A stretch of DNA of 30,951 bases from JAULUH01 sp032111745 (GCA_032111745.1 JAULUH010000333.1:1-30951); one strand, 5' to 3'; counted from the stretch's first letter, positions 1 to 7,137 are shown. Notes: generated by a model not told the origin, from the sequence alone. A program made the numbers and translations.

Positions 1-942
1 GTTGATGAGGGCCACCTGGGCCTGGCCGGCGGCGGCCTGACGCCAGACGCTCAGCAGGGCTTCCCATTCGGCCTGGCGGCCGACAAAGTCAGAGGCCGTG
101 GGGGCCTGGGGCATGGGCGTCGCTGGTAGCCCAGATGAGACGGCGTCGCTCACCAGCACCTGCTGGTAGATCTCCCGGGTTGCCAGACCCGGGTCCACAC
201 CCAGCTCGTGGCGCAGGATAGTGGCACAGGTATGGTAGACGCGCAGGGCACTGGCCCGGTCGCCCAACAGGAGGTGCAGCTGCATCAGCTGCCGATAGAC
301 CGCCTCGTGGAGAGGATCGGCCCGCACGAGGCGCTGGGCGTAACGAAGCGCGTCCTTGTAGTGACGCTGCTCGGCGAGCAGCGTAGCCAGGTGCTCGAGC
401 GCGTCCAGGTACGCCTGGCGCAAGCGCTCGCGGTCGGCGAGCAGCCACTCCGCGTAGAAGCCAGGCAGAAGGTCGCCAGTATAGAGGTCGACGGCGGCTT
501 GGAGGGCGGCGATGCGTAGAGACGCAAGGTTTTGCGTCTCTACGAGTAGGGCGGCAGGGGTGCCCTGCGAAGCGGCGGCATGGCCGCGGTGGAGGAAGGA
601 TTCGAAGTTTGCGACGTCGAGGTCGCAGGGTGTGTCCTGGCGCCACTGGATGGTGGATGGGGTGCTTTGGAGGTACGTATCGGCGGCTGGCAGGGCCTGG
701 CGGAGCCGGGTGAGGAGGGTGCGCAGGTTCTTGAGAGCCTGGGCATCGGGGGTGTCGGGCCAGAAGGTGAAGGCCAGCTGCTGGCGGGAGATGGGGGTGT
801 GGCGGTGCAGGAGGAGGTAGGCCAGGAGGAGGCGGAGGCGGGGCTGCTCGAAGCCGGGCAGGGGCAGGCCGTCGCGGGTGAGGCTGAAGTGGCCTAGCAG
901 GCGGATGTGCAACGTGCCGGAGGGGGATGGGTCGGCGGGCAT
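1..942 (-). CDS. SARP/BTAD-family transcriptional regulator, N-terminal part (runs off window start)
   Basis: An open frame of 314 codons starts at ATG 942 and is still open at base 1, so the C-terminal part lies outside the window. Residues about 10-100 look like an OmpR-type winged helix (LHIRLLGHFSL, then a helix-rich segment with LKNLRTLLTRLRQAL). Residues about 107-265 form a bacterial transcriptional activator domain of TPR-like helices, including LYTGDLLPGFYAEW and the typical ending RHELGVDPG. Around residue 286 the motif FVGRQAEWEALL begins, which in this family opens a STAND/AAA ATPase module, so the full protein is probably a large AfsR-like regulator. Expected role is DNA binding at target promoters controlled by the ATPase/TPR part; the targets cannot be read here. 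A palindromic element is embedded in frame at residues 133-143. The upstream gap 943-1094 holds nothing recognisable beyond its own presumed promoter. The family call is firm, the function is not. Confidence 0.85.
   Translation of the reverse strand, partial: MPADPSPSGTLHIRLLGHFSLTRDGLPLPGFEQPRLRLLLAYLLLHRHTPISRQQLAFTFWPDTPDAQALKNLRTLLTRLRQALPAADTYLQSTPSTIQWRQDTPCDLDVANFESFLHRGHAAASQGTPAALLVETQNLASLRIAALQAAVDLYTGDLLPGFYAEWLLADRERLRQAYLDALEHLATLLAEQRHYKDALRYAQRLVRADPLHEAVYRQLMQLHLLLGDRASALRVYHTCATILRHELGVDPGLATREIYQQVLVSDAVSSGLPATPMPQAPTASDFVGRQAEWEALLSVWRQAAAGQAQVALIN
515..544. repeat. Perfect 13-bp-arm palindrome embedded in the BTAD regulator reading frame
   Basis: Arms CGTAGAGACGCAA (515-527) and TTGCGTCTCTACG (532-544) are exact reverse complements around a GGTT loop. 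The element is read through in frame by the regulator and encodes about residues 133-143 (LVETQNLASLR) in a variable stretch between the winged helix and the core of the BTAD domain. It resembles the small palindromic GTAGAGACGC-type elements that are dispersed in some bacterial genomes; that resemblance is from memory. It occurs once in this window. Confidence 0.75.
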
Positions 943-1094
943 GATGGCGAACTCAGGAAGTCAGAGCCAGCAACACGCAGCTGTCACATAGCAAGGCACG
1001 CGGCCCATATGGCCGCCAGTGATGAAGACACACACTGCCGACGAGGAGCGAAAAGCCGTCGAAGCAAGCTCACCGACTGCGTTTGACGAGACTG

Positions 1095-1508
1095 TCAGCG
1101 ATCGACGGTGCTGATCTGCCCGTGGTCATCAACCGACAGGACGACCAGTTCTCGCATAGGGAAATGTCTTGCATTGGTGGTCACAAGTGCAGCCCGCACC
1201 TGCAAGGCTGATGCTGCAATAACGGCATCTGGCCCGCTCAGGGTAACACCGCGACTCTGCCAGGCGCGCAGCCACTCACCGGCTTGATCGGCTGTTGCGC
1301 GGTCGATAACCTGTGTGAAGAAGCTATCCAGCAAGGCCAGGGTAGGCTCGCGTTCGTGGTCACGCATTCCGCGCAACACCTCCACGCGCGTAAACGCGGA
1401 GATGCAAAGATCGCCTCCTTCATTCAAGCGATGCACGAGCTCGCGATAGCCAGCGCAATTACGCAAGTGTCGAATCAGGATCCCCGTATCCAGTAGGTAG
1501 GTCGGCAT
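1095..1508 (-). CDS. vapC: VapC-family PIN-domain ribonuclease toxin
   Basis: This 137-aa single-domain protein has the layout of VapC toxins, Mg2+-dependent ribonucleases that cut tRNA or rRNA when freed from their antitoxin. Visible PIN features are YLLDTGILI with D7, TRVEVLRG with E43, GPDAVIAASA with D94, and the closing TTNARHFPM with N112 where a fourth acidic or polar residue usually sits. The length is normal for the family. It starts 2 bp after the stop of the preceding antitoxin gene, so the two are translationally coupled and share the promoter at 1823-1851. The pair is complete, with no frameshift and all core acidic residues kept, so it is probably functional. Its RNA target cannot be predicted from sequence. 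Confidence 0.9.
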   Translation of the reverse strand: MPTYLLDTGILIRHLRNCAGYRELVHRLNEGGDLCISAFTRVEVLRGMRDHEREPTLALLDSFFTQVIDRATADQAGEWLRAWQSRGVTLSGPDAVIAASALQVRAALVTTNARHFPMRELVVLSVDDHGQISTVDR

Positions 1509-1510
1509 CG

Positions 1511-1789
1511 CTAGCCTTCCTCACGCCGATCCCAGCCCAGCTGGGCGCGTCCTTCTGCAATCCACCGGTCGATTGAGGGACCGTCAGCCAGCTCCGGGTG
1601 GTCGGCGTCCGACCAGGCGCCGGCACTGCTATCCAGAGCAGCCTCCAGCTGCAAGCGACGCAGCTCGCGCTCCACCGCCGCGGCGACAAAACGAGCGCGC
1701 TTTCGGGGGGGGACCACCTTGCGCAGGCTCTCGGCGACATCAGCGGGCAGCAGTATGTTGATACGAACGGGTGTGGATGTAGTAGTCAT
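1511..1789 (-). CDS. vapB: VapB-type antitoxin, probable ribbon-helix-helix DNA-binding protein
   Basis: This 92-aa protein lies directly upstream of vapC in the same operon. The N-terminal segment PVRINILLPADVAESLRKVV looks like the beta strand and first helix of a ribbon-helix-helix domain, followed by a basic region (PPRKRARFVAAAVEREL) that would be the second helix. The C-terminal half is rich in Asp, Glu and Trp (WSDADHPEL, IDRWIAEGRAQLGW) and resembles the flexible tail with which VapB proteins cover the PIN active site. Known role: it neutralises the toxin and represses its own promoter. The assignment rests mainly on position, size and this layout, because antitoxins are poorly conserved. 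Confidence 0.8.
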   Translation of the reverse strand: MTTTSTPVRINILLPADVAESLRKVVPPRKRARFVAAAVERELRRLQLEAALDSSAGAWSDADHPELADGPSIDRWIAEGRAQLGWDRREEG

Positions 1790-1801
1790 GGCACGCTCTT
1801 G

Positions 1802-1819
1802 GGCACTAAGTTATGTGCC
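1802..1819. promoter_or_regulatory. Possible VapBC operator (imperfect inverted repeat)
   Basis: The arms GGCAC (1802-1806) and GTGCC (1815-1819) flank an 8-bp AT-rich centre between the vapBC -10 box and the vapB start codon. VapB/VapBC complexes usually bind inverted repeats in this position to autoregulate. The half-sites are short, so this is a suggestion. Confidence 0.4.
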
Positions 1820-1822
1820 TTA

Positions 1823-1851
1823 AGTATACGCGAATTCACCAAGAACGTCAA
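1823..1851 (-). promoter_or_regulatory. Sigma70-type promoter of vapBC
   Basis: Read on the minus strand, TTGACG (1846-1851) and TATACT (1823-1828) are separated by exactly 17 bp, and the -10 box lies 33 bp upstream of the vapB start codon. Both boxes are close to consensus. Confidence 0.75.
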
Positions 1852-2102
1852 GACAATGAATGGCATATCGGGTATAACCAGAACGCGTGGCATAAGCGAG
1901 CGCGGCACGGACGATGTGGTCCGGGCGTGGAGGGTTTGGAACACGATCTCGCGAAGGGCCGCGAGAGGGCGGAGCAAGATGGGCACGAAGGGCGATGGGG
2001 ATACTACAGCGAATGGAGGGACAGCGAATAGGGGTGGGTTTGTAGACGGGGAGATGAACCAGAGTGGTGTTGGAGGATGTGGCCCTGGTTAGGGCAGGAT
2101 AA
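1852..2102. other. Intergenic stretch without a supported gene
   Basis: Between the vapBC promoter and the DUF4139 terminator no frame has a convincing start, ribosome-binding site or protein-like composition. The short open frames there are chance frames in GC-rich DNA. Confidence 0.6.
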
Positions 2103-2146
2103 ACGAGAGACCGGTCCAGTCTTCCGAGACTGGACCGGTCTCTCGT
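2103..2146 (-). terminator. Strong 19-bp hairpin after the DUF4139 gene
   Basis: The arms 2103-2121 and 2128-2146 are perfect reverse complements around the 6-nt loop TTCCGA. The hairpin lies 11 bp past the stop codon of the minus-strand gene and is followed on that strand by TTTATCC, a short U-run. It fits an intrinsic terminator. Confidence 0.75.
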
Positions 2147-2157
2147 GATGCTCGGGG

Positions 2158-3639
2158 CTAGCGCCAGATGTATTGGACGGTGAAGGTCAGCTCGGCCTCG
2201 CCGTTGGCGGGTACGGGAACCCGCCACTCCACGGTCTGGCTATCGAGCTTCTCGTGTTCGATGGCCTGGCCATCGAGGGCCTCGGACAGGATCTGCCACT
2301 CGGAAGAGCGGAACATGTGCTCCACGACGCGCACTTCGACGTCCTCGGCCTTGCGGTTGCGCAAGGTGATCCGGTAGCTCTCCTCGGCACCGGTGGAACC
2401 GACGAGGTTGTAGTCGGTCTGCACCCGCTCACCTTTGATGTCGAAGGCGTTGCCGACGGTGAGGCGCACGGTCTCGTCCTTGGGGGTGTGGTCGATGCGG
2501 TCCTCGCCCACCAGCAGGGGGCTGCCGTCGACGTCCTCCTGATAGATGCGGATGCGGCCGGCGGGCAGCTGGGTCTCCAGGTTGCTCTCCTCGTCGGTGC
2601 GGAACTCCAGCATGACGGTGACGTCGGTGTTGCCGGCGTAGGCGCCGTAGCTAGGATCCTCGTAGCGCGCGCCGGGGAAGTAGGTCATGGTGCCGCCGTC
2701 GTAGACGTAGAACTTGGTCACCGGCACGTCCGCGCCCTGCACGAACTCGATCTGCTTGGTCTGCTGGTCCTTGACGGTCACCGGGCGCTGCACCTCGTAG
2801 AGGTGGTACTCGAAGAACTCCCGCTGCTCGACGGCGGGCGTGGGCGCCGCGGCCGGCATGGCCTCCATCATGGCCATATCGCGGGCGAAGACCTCCTCGC
2901 GCACGACGTTGACGTCGCCGGCCACCAGCTTGAGGCGGGCATCCTGGTAGTTGGCGCCACTGCGGTTGTCGAGGGTCACCCAGCCGTCCAGGTCGAAGGC
3001 GGTGTTGGCCTCGTTCAGCAACATGACGTAGTCAGCCTGCCAGTTGATGCCGTTGGTGATATAGGTGACCTGGGTGTCGTGGTCGCCGCCTTGCTGCGCG
3101 TCGATCTGCCACACCAGGCTGGGCTTGGTGCGCAGCCCCTCGGGCAGGGCGGGGAAGTTGATGTTGCGGATGCTGTCCTGGCTGAGCAGGGTGACCTGGC
3201 CATCCTCGCCCTGCAGGATGACGTTGTCGGTGGCACTGAGCAGGGTGCCGGAGTAGACCTGGGAGTCCTGCGTCTCGACCACAATGGGCCGGTCGATGTA
3301 CTTCTGCAAGAGCTTGGCCGAGCCGACAATGTCGTACTCGAAGTTTTGCTCCAGCACGACGGTGTTCAGGGGGTCGGTCAGCGACTGGAAGGACACGCTG
3401 GTGGGATCGATCAGCGCGGCGACGTCGGCGTAGACGACCTCGTTCTCGCCGGGCTGGAGGGCGATGGCGCGGTTCTCTCGCACCAGGGCCATGTCCTGGT
3501 TGTAGACGGTGAGCTCGACGGTTTTGCCGTCGTCTGCGGCCTGGGCGGCCGGACCGGTCCGGGCCAGGCTGACGGCGGGCAGGGCGATGCTGAGGATCAG
3601 CAGCCCGGTGAGCAACACGAGCCATTTGTTTCTTGTCAT
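2158..3639 (-). CDS. Secreted DUF4139 domain-containing protein
   Basis: The 493-aa product starts with a typical export signal (MTRNKWLVLLTGLLILS, then a hydrophobic stretch and AQA at about residue 34). The frame is open to 3681, but ATG 3639 is preferred because AAGGAG lies about 9 nt before it and it places the signal peptide at the N-terminus. After the signal, residues about 38-170 contain the beta-rich segment typical of this family (LTVYNQDMALVRENRAI; VLEQNFEYDIVGSAKLLQKYI; VYSGTLLSATDNVILQ). The remaining part is the DUF4139 beta-sandwich (ITNGINWQADYVMLL; GWVTLDNRSGANYQDARLKLVAGDV), ending with AELTFTVQYIWR. The biochemical role of DUF4139 is not established. Here it is probably an extracytoplasmic or surface protein. 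It has a possible promoter of its own and a strong terminator, so it may be monocistronic. Confidence 0.88.
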   Translation of the reverse strand: MTRNKWLVLLTGLLILSIALPAVSLARTGPAAQAADDGKTVELTVYNQDMALVRENRAIALQPGENEVVYADVAALIDPTSVSFQSLTDPLNTVVLEQNFEYDIVGSAKLLQKYIDRPIVVETQDSQVYSGTLLSATDNVILQGEDGQVTLLSQDSIRNINFPALPEGLRTKPSLVWQIDAQQGGDHDTQVTYITNGINWQADYVMLLNEANTAFDLDGWVTLDNRSGANYQDARLKLVAGDVNVVREEVFARDMAMMEAMPAAAPTPAVEQREFFEYHLYEVQRPVTVKDQQTKQIEFVQGADVPVTKFYVYDGGTMTYFPGARYEDPSYGAYAGNTDVTVMLEFRTDEESNLETQLPAGRIRIYQEDVDGSPLLVGEDRIDHTPKDETVRLTVGNAFDIKGERVQTDYNLVGSTGAEESYRITLRNRKAEDVEVRVVEHMFRSSEWQILSEALDGQAIEHEKLDSQTVEWRVPVPANGEAELTFTVQYIWR

Positions 3640-3680
3640 CTCTTCACTCTCCTTGAGGGATCGAAACCTGCACTGGACCA

Positions 3681-3708
3681 CTTATAGCACGGTAGATGGC
3701 CCCACAAG
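3681..3708 (-). promoter_or_regulatory. Possible promoter of the DUF4139 gene
   Basis: On the minus strand TATAAG (3681-3686) lies 42 bp upstream of the start codon. A weak -35-like TTGTGG or CTTGTG is found 15-16 bp further up (3702-3708). The spacing is shorter than ideal. Confidence 0.35.
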
Positions 3709-3726
3709 GTTCACTTGCGAGCGGGA

Positions 3727-4500
3727 TCAAGGCGCCGGCTCGCGGCGGCGGGCGACGAAGATCATGCGCTCGCTGTCACTCTCGTAGGGATCCAGGTCGT
3801 AGGAGCCGTAGACCTGTTCCGGGGTGAAGCCAGCCTTGTCCAGGAGGAGCTCACCCTCGAAGCGATAGAGATAGCGGGCCTGGAAGGGGGCCAGGGTGCG
3901 GCGGGAGGTGCCGTCGGGGAAGACCTCGTCGTAGATGAACAGCACGTCCTGTAGCTGGCGGGCCGAATCCAGGGTGCGCGAGAGGTATTTCAAGACGGTG
4001 GCGCCCGAGGAGGGGTCGAACCAGCGCCCCTGCAGGTCGAGCCGGCCGTCGGCCTCCAACAGGTGCTGCAGCTGGGGGTTGTCCACGTCGATGACCAGGA
4101 GGCCGCCAGGCAGCAGGAGGCGGTGCAGGGTGCGCAGGGCCTGCAGCTGGTCCTCCAGGGTGGTCAGGTGCATGAAGGAGTTGATGGCGATGAAGGCCAT
4201 GCGGAAGCGCTGGGGCAGGTCTACCTCCCGCATGTCGGCCTGGACCAGGGTGACCTGTTTGCCCAAGCCCGCGGCATTGACTTTCTCCTCGGAGATGGCG
4301 AGCATGCGGGGCGACATGTCGACGCCGGTGATCTCGAAGCCGGCGCGGGCCAGGGGGAGGAGCAGGCGGCCGGTGCCGCAGCCCAGCTCCAGCAGGGGCC
4401 CGCCGGTGCGTTCGGCGAAGCCCTGGTAGAGGGCCACGTCGTCCTGGAAGGGCTCGTAGTCCAGGTCGTAGAAGCGGGCGAAGCGGTCGAAGTCGGCCAT
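3727..4500 (-). CDS. Class I SAM-dependent methyltransferase
   Basis: The 257-aa product begins MADFDRFARFYDLDYEPFQDD, a common start for small-molecule class I methyltransferases. The SAM-binding motif I is LLELGCGTGR at residues 36-45. D61 (ITGVDMSPRML) would bind the ribose, and VQADMREV (residues 86-93) contains the acidic residue that contacts adenine. The LLLPGGLLVIDVDNPQ segment (about 128-143) is the usual post-motif III region. The C-terminal half (FIYDEVFPDGTSRRTLAPFQARYLYRFEGELLLDKAGF, split over residues about 188-225) forms the substrate-side beta sheet, but no substrate can be inferred. GGAGA precedes the start. The gene is upstream of the DUF4139 gene on the same strand with an 87-bp gap, so cotranscription is possible but not required. 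Confidence 0.88.
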   Translation of the reverse strand: MADFDRFARFYDLDYEPFQDDVALYQGFAERTGGPLLELGCGTGRLLLPLARAGFEITGVDMSPRMLAISEEKVNAAGLGKQVTLVQADMREVDLPQRFRMAFIAINSFMHLTTLEDQLQALRTLHRLLLPGGLLVIDVDNPQLQHLLEADGRLDLQGRWFDPSSGATVLKYLSRTLDSARQLQDVLFIYDEVFPDGTSRRTLAPFQARYLYRFEGELLLDKAGFTPEQVYGSYDLDPYESDSERMIFVARRREPAP

Positions 4501-4626
4501 GGGAGTTCTCCGGCGGACGAGTGACAGGTGTAATGGGCGTGAGTTCTTGGGGCCCCTGATGGGGCCGCCCGATCATTCTAGCACAAGGTGGCGGGATGAT
4601 CAATCAGGGGGAGGGGAACCGGAAGT

Positions 4627-4684
4627 AAACCGCAAAGACGCAGAGAACGCAAAGGGGAAATGGATCAGAGGAGTCCAGAGGGGA
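4627..4684 (+). repeat. Interspersed intergenic repeat, copy 1
   Basis: The unit begins AAACCGCAAAGACGCAGAGA and ends GGAGTCCAGAGGGGA. It matches copy 2 (4694-4750) over nearly its whole length with a period of 67 bp, and matches the copies at 11958 and 15960 in its first half. It is non-coding; on the opposite strand it produces the chance peptide LCVLCVFAV. Confidence 0.75.
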
Positions 4685-4693
4685 ACAGAAGGG

Positions 4694-4750
4694 GAACCGC
4701 GGAGGCGCAGAGAACGCCGAGGGGAAATGGACCGGAGGAGCCAGAGGGGA
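4694..4750 (+). repeat. Interspersed intergenic repeat, copy 2
   Basis: The unit begins GAACCGCGGAGGCGCAGAGA and ends GGAGCCAGAGGGGA. It is a tandem neighbour of copy 1 and lies 45 bp upstream of the tRNA promoter. It differs from copy 1 by scattered substitutions, so the duplication is not recent or the copies arrived separately. Confidence 0.75.
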
Positions 4751-4794
4751 GGAATTGGCGGTGGGGTGGCACCGACCTTGCGGAGCGCGCGTTT

Positions 4795-4822
4795 TTGACT
4801 GTAGGCGGCATCGTGTTATAAT
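4795..4822 (+). promoter_or_regulatory. Promoter of the tRNA-Leu gene
   Basis: TTGACT (4795-4800) and a perfect TATAAT (4817-4822) are 16 bp apart. The -10 box ends 12 bp before the mature tRNA 5' end, leaving a very short leader. Confidence 0.85.
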
Positions 4823-4834
4823 CCAGCTACCACT

Positions 4835-4917
4835 GCCCCCGTGGTGGAATTGGCATACACGGCAGGTTGAGGGCCTGTGCCCATAAGGGCGTGTCCGTTC
4901 GAGTCGGACCGGGGGCA
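4835..4917 (+). tRNA. tRNA-Leu (anticodon GAG)
   Basis: Acceptor strands GCCCCCG (4835-4841) and CGGGGGC (4910-4916) pair perfectly, followed by discriminator A4917. The anticodon loop is TTGAGGG, giving GAG, which reads CUC and CUU leucine codons. A long variable arm (GCCC-ATAA-GGGC) marks it as a class II tRNA. The T arm is GTCCG-TTCGAGT-CGGAC. After the discriminator the genome reads CCT, so the 3' CCA is not fully encoded and must be completed by the CCA-adding enzyme. Confidence 0.96.
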
Positions 4918-4935
4918 CCTTGATTGTTCACGAGT

Positions 4936-4959
4936 CGAGAAAGGCACCTGCCTTTCTCG
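4936..4959 (+). terminator. Hairpin terminator of the tRNA gene
   Basis: CGAGAAAGGC and GCCTTTCTCG form a 10-bp stem with a 4-nt loop, 18 bp past the tRNA. There is no clear T-run after it. Confidence 0.6.
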
Positions 4960-5071
4960 CTCTGTGTCACGGGACTGACCACTCGACTTCATCTTCCTGC
5001 TCTCGTCGCTGCCCCCGGAACGTGTCGGCATCTCTCCGGTCTGGTTCCTGGTCTCAAGTGGCGTGCCGCCC

Positions 5072-6544
5072 ATGACGAACGTGCTGATCACCATCATCGA
5101 CGGCCTGAGGGCGGACCATATGGGCGCCTTTGGCTACCAGCGGCCGGTGACGCCGAGACTGGATCGGCTGGCAGCCGACGCGCGGGGGCAGCTCTTCTCT
5201 ACAGTCTTCTCCCCCTCTACGCAGGCTGCGCCTGCGGTGGCCTCGCTGTTGACTGGTTGTTACCCACCCACTCACGGTGTACGCGGCGAGGATGGGCAGA
5301 TCAACCCGGGTGTGCCGCACTTGCCAACTCTTTTGCAGGCCGCCGGGTATCACACAATGGGGATCAGCGCAGCGGCATTGGCAGGGCAGATGGGCTTTGG
5401 CGTAGGCTGCGATCGTTTTGTGGAGGCGGCCAGCACGGTGACCCCGGGGCGAGATGCGCCGGCCACGGCCCAGCGGGCAGAGCAGGTGGAAGGCACGGTA
5501 GGGGCGTGGCTGGAGGAGATGGCTCAGGCACCTGGCCGGCGCTGGCTGCTGTGGCTGTGGGCACCGGCAATCCATGCCCCGTTCCGCCCCCCGCCTGAGT
5601 ACGACCGCTGGCGCGATCATAGCTATCGTGGCCGGGTGGATGGAAGCTATGAGAGCCTGCGGCGTAACCCCAGCCGGGCCGATGTGCAGCAGTTGATCGA
5701 CCTCTACGACGGCGCTGTGACCCACGCCGACGCCCTGCTCGGCCGGCTGTTGGACAGGCTGGTAGCCCTGAACCTGTACGACGACACGTTGATCGTCGTG
5801 ACCAGCGGCCATGGGGAGTCCTTGGGCGAGGAGGGCGCTTTCGGGCACGGGTACCTGGCCTATGAAGAGGTCGTGCGGGTGCCCCTGGTGGTCAAGCTCC
5901 CGGCTGGCACCGCGCCGGCCGGCGGGACCAGCACGACGATGGTCGAGCTGGTGGACGTGGCACCAACGCTGCTGGACTGGCTTGGGCTGCGGCCGCTGGC
6001 GGCAGGGATGCAGGGCTACAGCCTGGCGCCCGGCCTGCGCGGTAGCCTGCCCGGTCGTGAGGTGGCGTACGCGGAGACGGTCACGGCAGCCACCGGCCAG
6101 CGACTGCTGGCGGTGCGCAATGAGCGATGGAAGCTGCTGCGGTCCGATCCACCGGCCCAGGCCAGCAGCGTCGAGGGAGCGACGGCGGAGCAGGGAGGGT
6201 GGCGCCGTCGCCTGTCCAGCACCTGGCGGCAGATAGCCGGCGGCCAGCCGGTCGGGCAGATGTTGCGCGATCCGGCGACCGCCCTGCGGCGGCGACTGTT
6301 GCCGCGGGAGATGCTATTCGACCTGCAGGCCGATCCGGCGGCGCGGGCGAATGTGCTGGATCTGCACGAGGCAGCCAGCCACCAGATGCGGGCCATGCTC
6401 GAGGCCTGGCTGGCCGAATGCCGGGTCTATGCCGGGCTCAACGAACAGCGAATGGCGAGCTCGGGGCAGGCAGGTGCGGCACCGGCGTATCCTCCGGGCC
6501 TCGGGATGCCTGTAGCCGGCGATGATGCCCAACGAGCGGTCTGA
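5072..6544 (+). CDS. Sulfatase-fold (alkaline phosphatase superfamily) protein, probably catalytically impaired
   Basis: The 490-aa product has the sulfatase architecture: ITIIDGLRADHMGAFGYQRP (residues 6-25, with metal-type D10), AVASLLTGCYPPTHGV (55-70), WAPAIHAPF with H168, LYDGAVTHADALLGRLLD (211-228) and TSGHGESLGEEGAFGHG (244-260). Two key positions deviate. In sulfatases the nucleophile (Cys/Ser to formylglycine, or Thr/Ser in relatives) lies two residues before the Pro of the C-x-P motif; here it is Ala52 (codon 5225-5227). The canonical S-D-H-G-E metal motif reads S-G-H-G-E, with Gly246 (codon 5807-5809) replacing Asp. H247 and E249 remain. I infer a weak enzyme or a pseudoenzyme. 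No signal peptide is visible, so it is probably cytoplasmic. ATG 5072 is preferred over GTG 5063, but neither has a good ribosome-binding site. Confidence 0.82.
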   Translation: MTNVLITIIDGLRADHMGAFGYQRPVTPRLDRLAADARGQLFSTVFSPSTQAAPAVASLLTGCYPPTHGVRGEDGQINPGVPHLPTLLQAAGYHTMGISAAALAGQMGFGVGCDRFVEAASTVTPGRDAPATAQRAEQVEGTVGAWLEEMAQAPGRRWLLWLWAPAIHAPFRPPPEYDRWRDHSYRGRVDGSYESLRRNPSRADVQQLIDLYDGAVTHADALLGRLLDRLVALNLYDDTLIVVTSGHGESLGEEGAFGHGYLAYEEVVRVPLVVKLPAGTAPAGGTSTTMVELVDVAPTLLDWLGLRPLAAGMQGYSLAPGLRGSLPGREVAYAETVTAATGQRLLAVRNERWKLLRSDPPAQASSVEGATAEQGGWRRRLSSTWRQIAGGQPVGQMLRDPATALRRRLLPREMLFDLQADPAARANVLDLHEAASHQMRAMLEAWLAECRVYAGLNEQRMASSGQAGAAPAYPPGLGMPVAGDDAQRAV

Positions 6545-6722
6545 GCAGTGGGGCGTGGTGTAACCGAGGATCTGGCCCGATCATCTAAAGGGGTGGCAGA
6601 TGAAACTGAGATTGAGTTGTGTCGTAGAGAGAGACAGATAAGGATAACCCGCATCTGTGTTTTGGCGCGGGTGGGCCGGGTGATATCGTCGAGACTGGTG
6701 GTAACAGAAGGACAGGAGTGAG

Positions 6723-7106
6723 ATGTTACGACAGGTGTTGTTAGCCAAGATCCATCGGGCAAGGGTTACGGGTGCGGATCTTAATTATGTGGGCTCGATC
6801 ACGCTCGACCCCGAGGTGATCGAGGCGGCGGGCATTCTGCCTTGGGAGCGGGTGCAGGTGGTGGACATTGACAACGGCGCGCGGCTGGAGACCTACGTGA
6901 TCCCCGGCGAGCGGGGCAAGCGGGAGGTGCAGCTAAACGGCGCAGCGGCCCGGCTGGTGCAGCGCGGTGATAAGGTGATCATCATGGCCTACGGCTGGCT
7001 GGACCGGGCGGAGTTGGCCGGCCACCGGCCGACGGTGGTATTGATCGACGAAAACAACAACGTCGACAAGGTGTACCAGCCAGATGCGGCGAGTATCGAC
7101 GAATAA
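6723..7106 (+). CDS. panD: Aspartate 1-decarboxylase
   Basis: The 127-aa proenzyme converts L-aspartate to beta-alanine for pantothenate and CoA synthesis. It starts MLRQVLLAKIHRARVTGADL and has the self-cleavage site Gly24-Ser25 within NYVGSITLD, where Ser25 becomes the pyruvoyl cofactor. Other family features are the PWERVQVVDIDNGARLETY strand region (about 40-58) and LNGAAARLVQRGDKVIIMAYG (about 71-91). Length is standard for PanD. AGGAG at 6714-6718 gives good spacing to the ATG. No other pantothenate gene is adjacent. The gene stands alone between the sulfatase-like gene, 178 bp upstream, and a long hairpin downstream. The 5' gap shows no motif I trust. Confidence 0.96.
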   Translation: MLRQVLLAKIHRARVTGADLNYVGSITLDPEVIEAAGILPWERVQVVDIDNGARLETYVIPGERGKREVQLNGAAARLVQRGDKVIIMAYGWLDRAELAGHRPTVVLIDENNNVDKVYQPDAASIDE

Positions 7107-7137
7107 GGCGCAGCCGGAATCGGCTAACCCAGCGGCT

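Noticed and set aside
1813..2092. Small plus- and minus-strand frames in the gap between vapBC and the DUF4139 gene
   Set aside because: No ribosome-binding site, no homology pattern, and compositions typical of chance frames.
2173..3687. Long plus-strand open frame (504 codons) opposite the DUF4139 gene
   Set aside because: Its translation is rich in Gly, His, Asp, Val and Leu with no motif, as expected for the antisense of a GC-rich gene; the minus strand has signal peptide, family motifs, ribosome-binding site and terminator.
4627..4750. Possible CRISPR array because of the two tandem repeat units
   Set aside because: Only two imperfect units with about 10 bp between them, no uniform spacers and no cas genes; the same units occur singly elsewhere.
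4604..4918. Minus-strand frame of 104 codons containing FPLCVLCVFAV
   Set aside because: It reads through the interspersed repeats and the tRNA gene; the cysteine-rich peptide is a by-product of the repeat.
4924..5598. Plus-strand frame of 224 codons overlapping the start of the sulfatase-like gene
   Set aside because: It overlaps a frame with clear sulfatase-fold motifs, and its own translation has no recognisable domain.
6545..6722. Possible riboswitch or promoter in the panD leader
   Set aside because: Only a 6-bp stem (6647-6672) and poor -35/-10 matches are visible; no known riboswitch core is recognisable.
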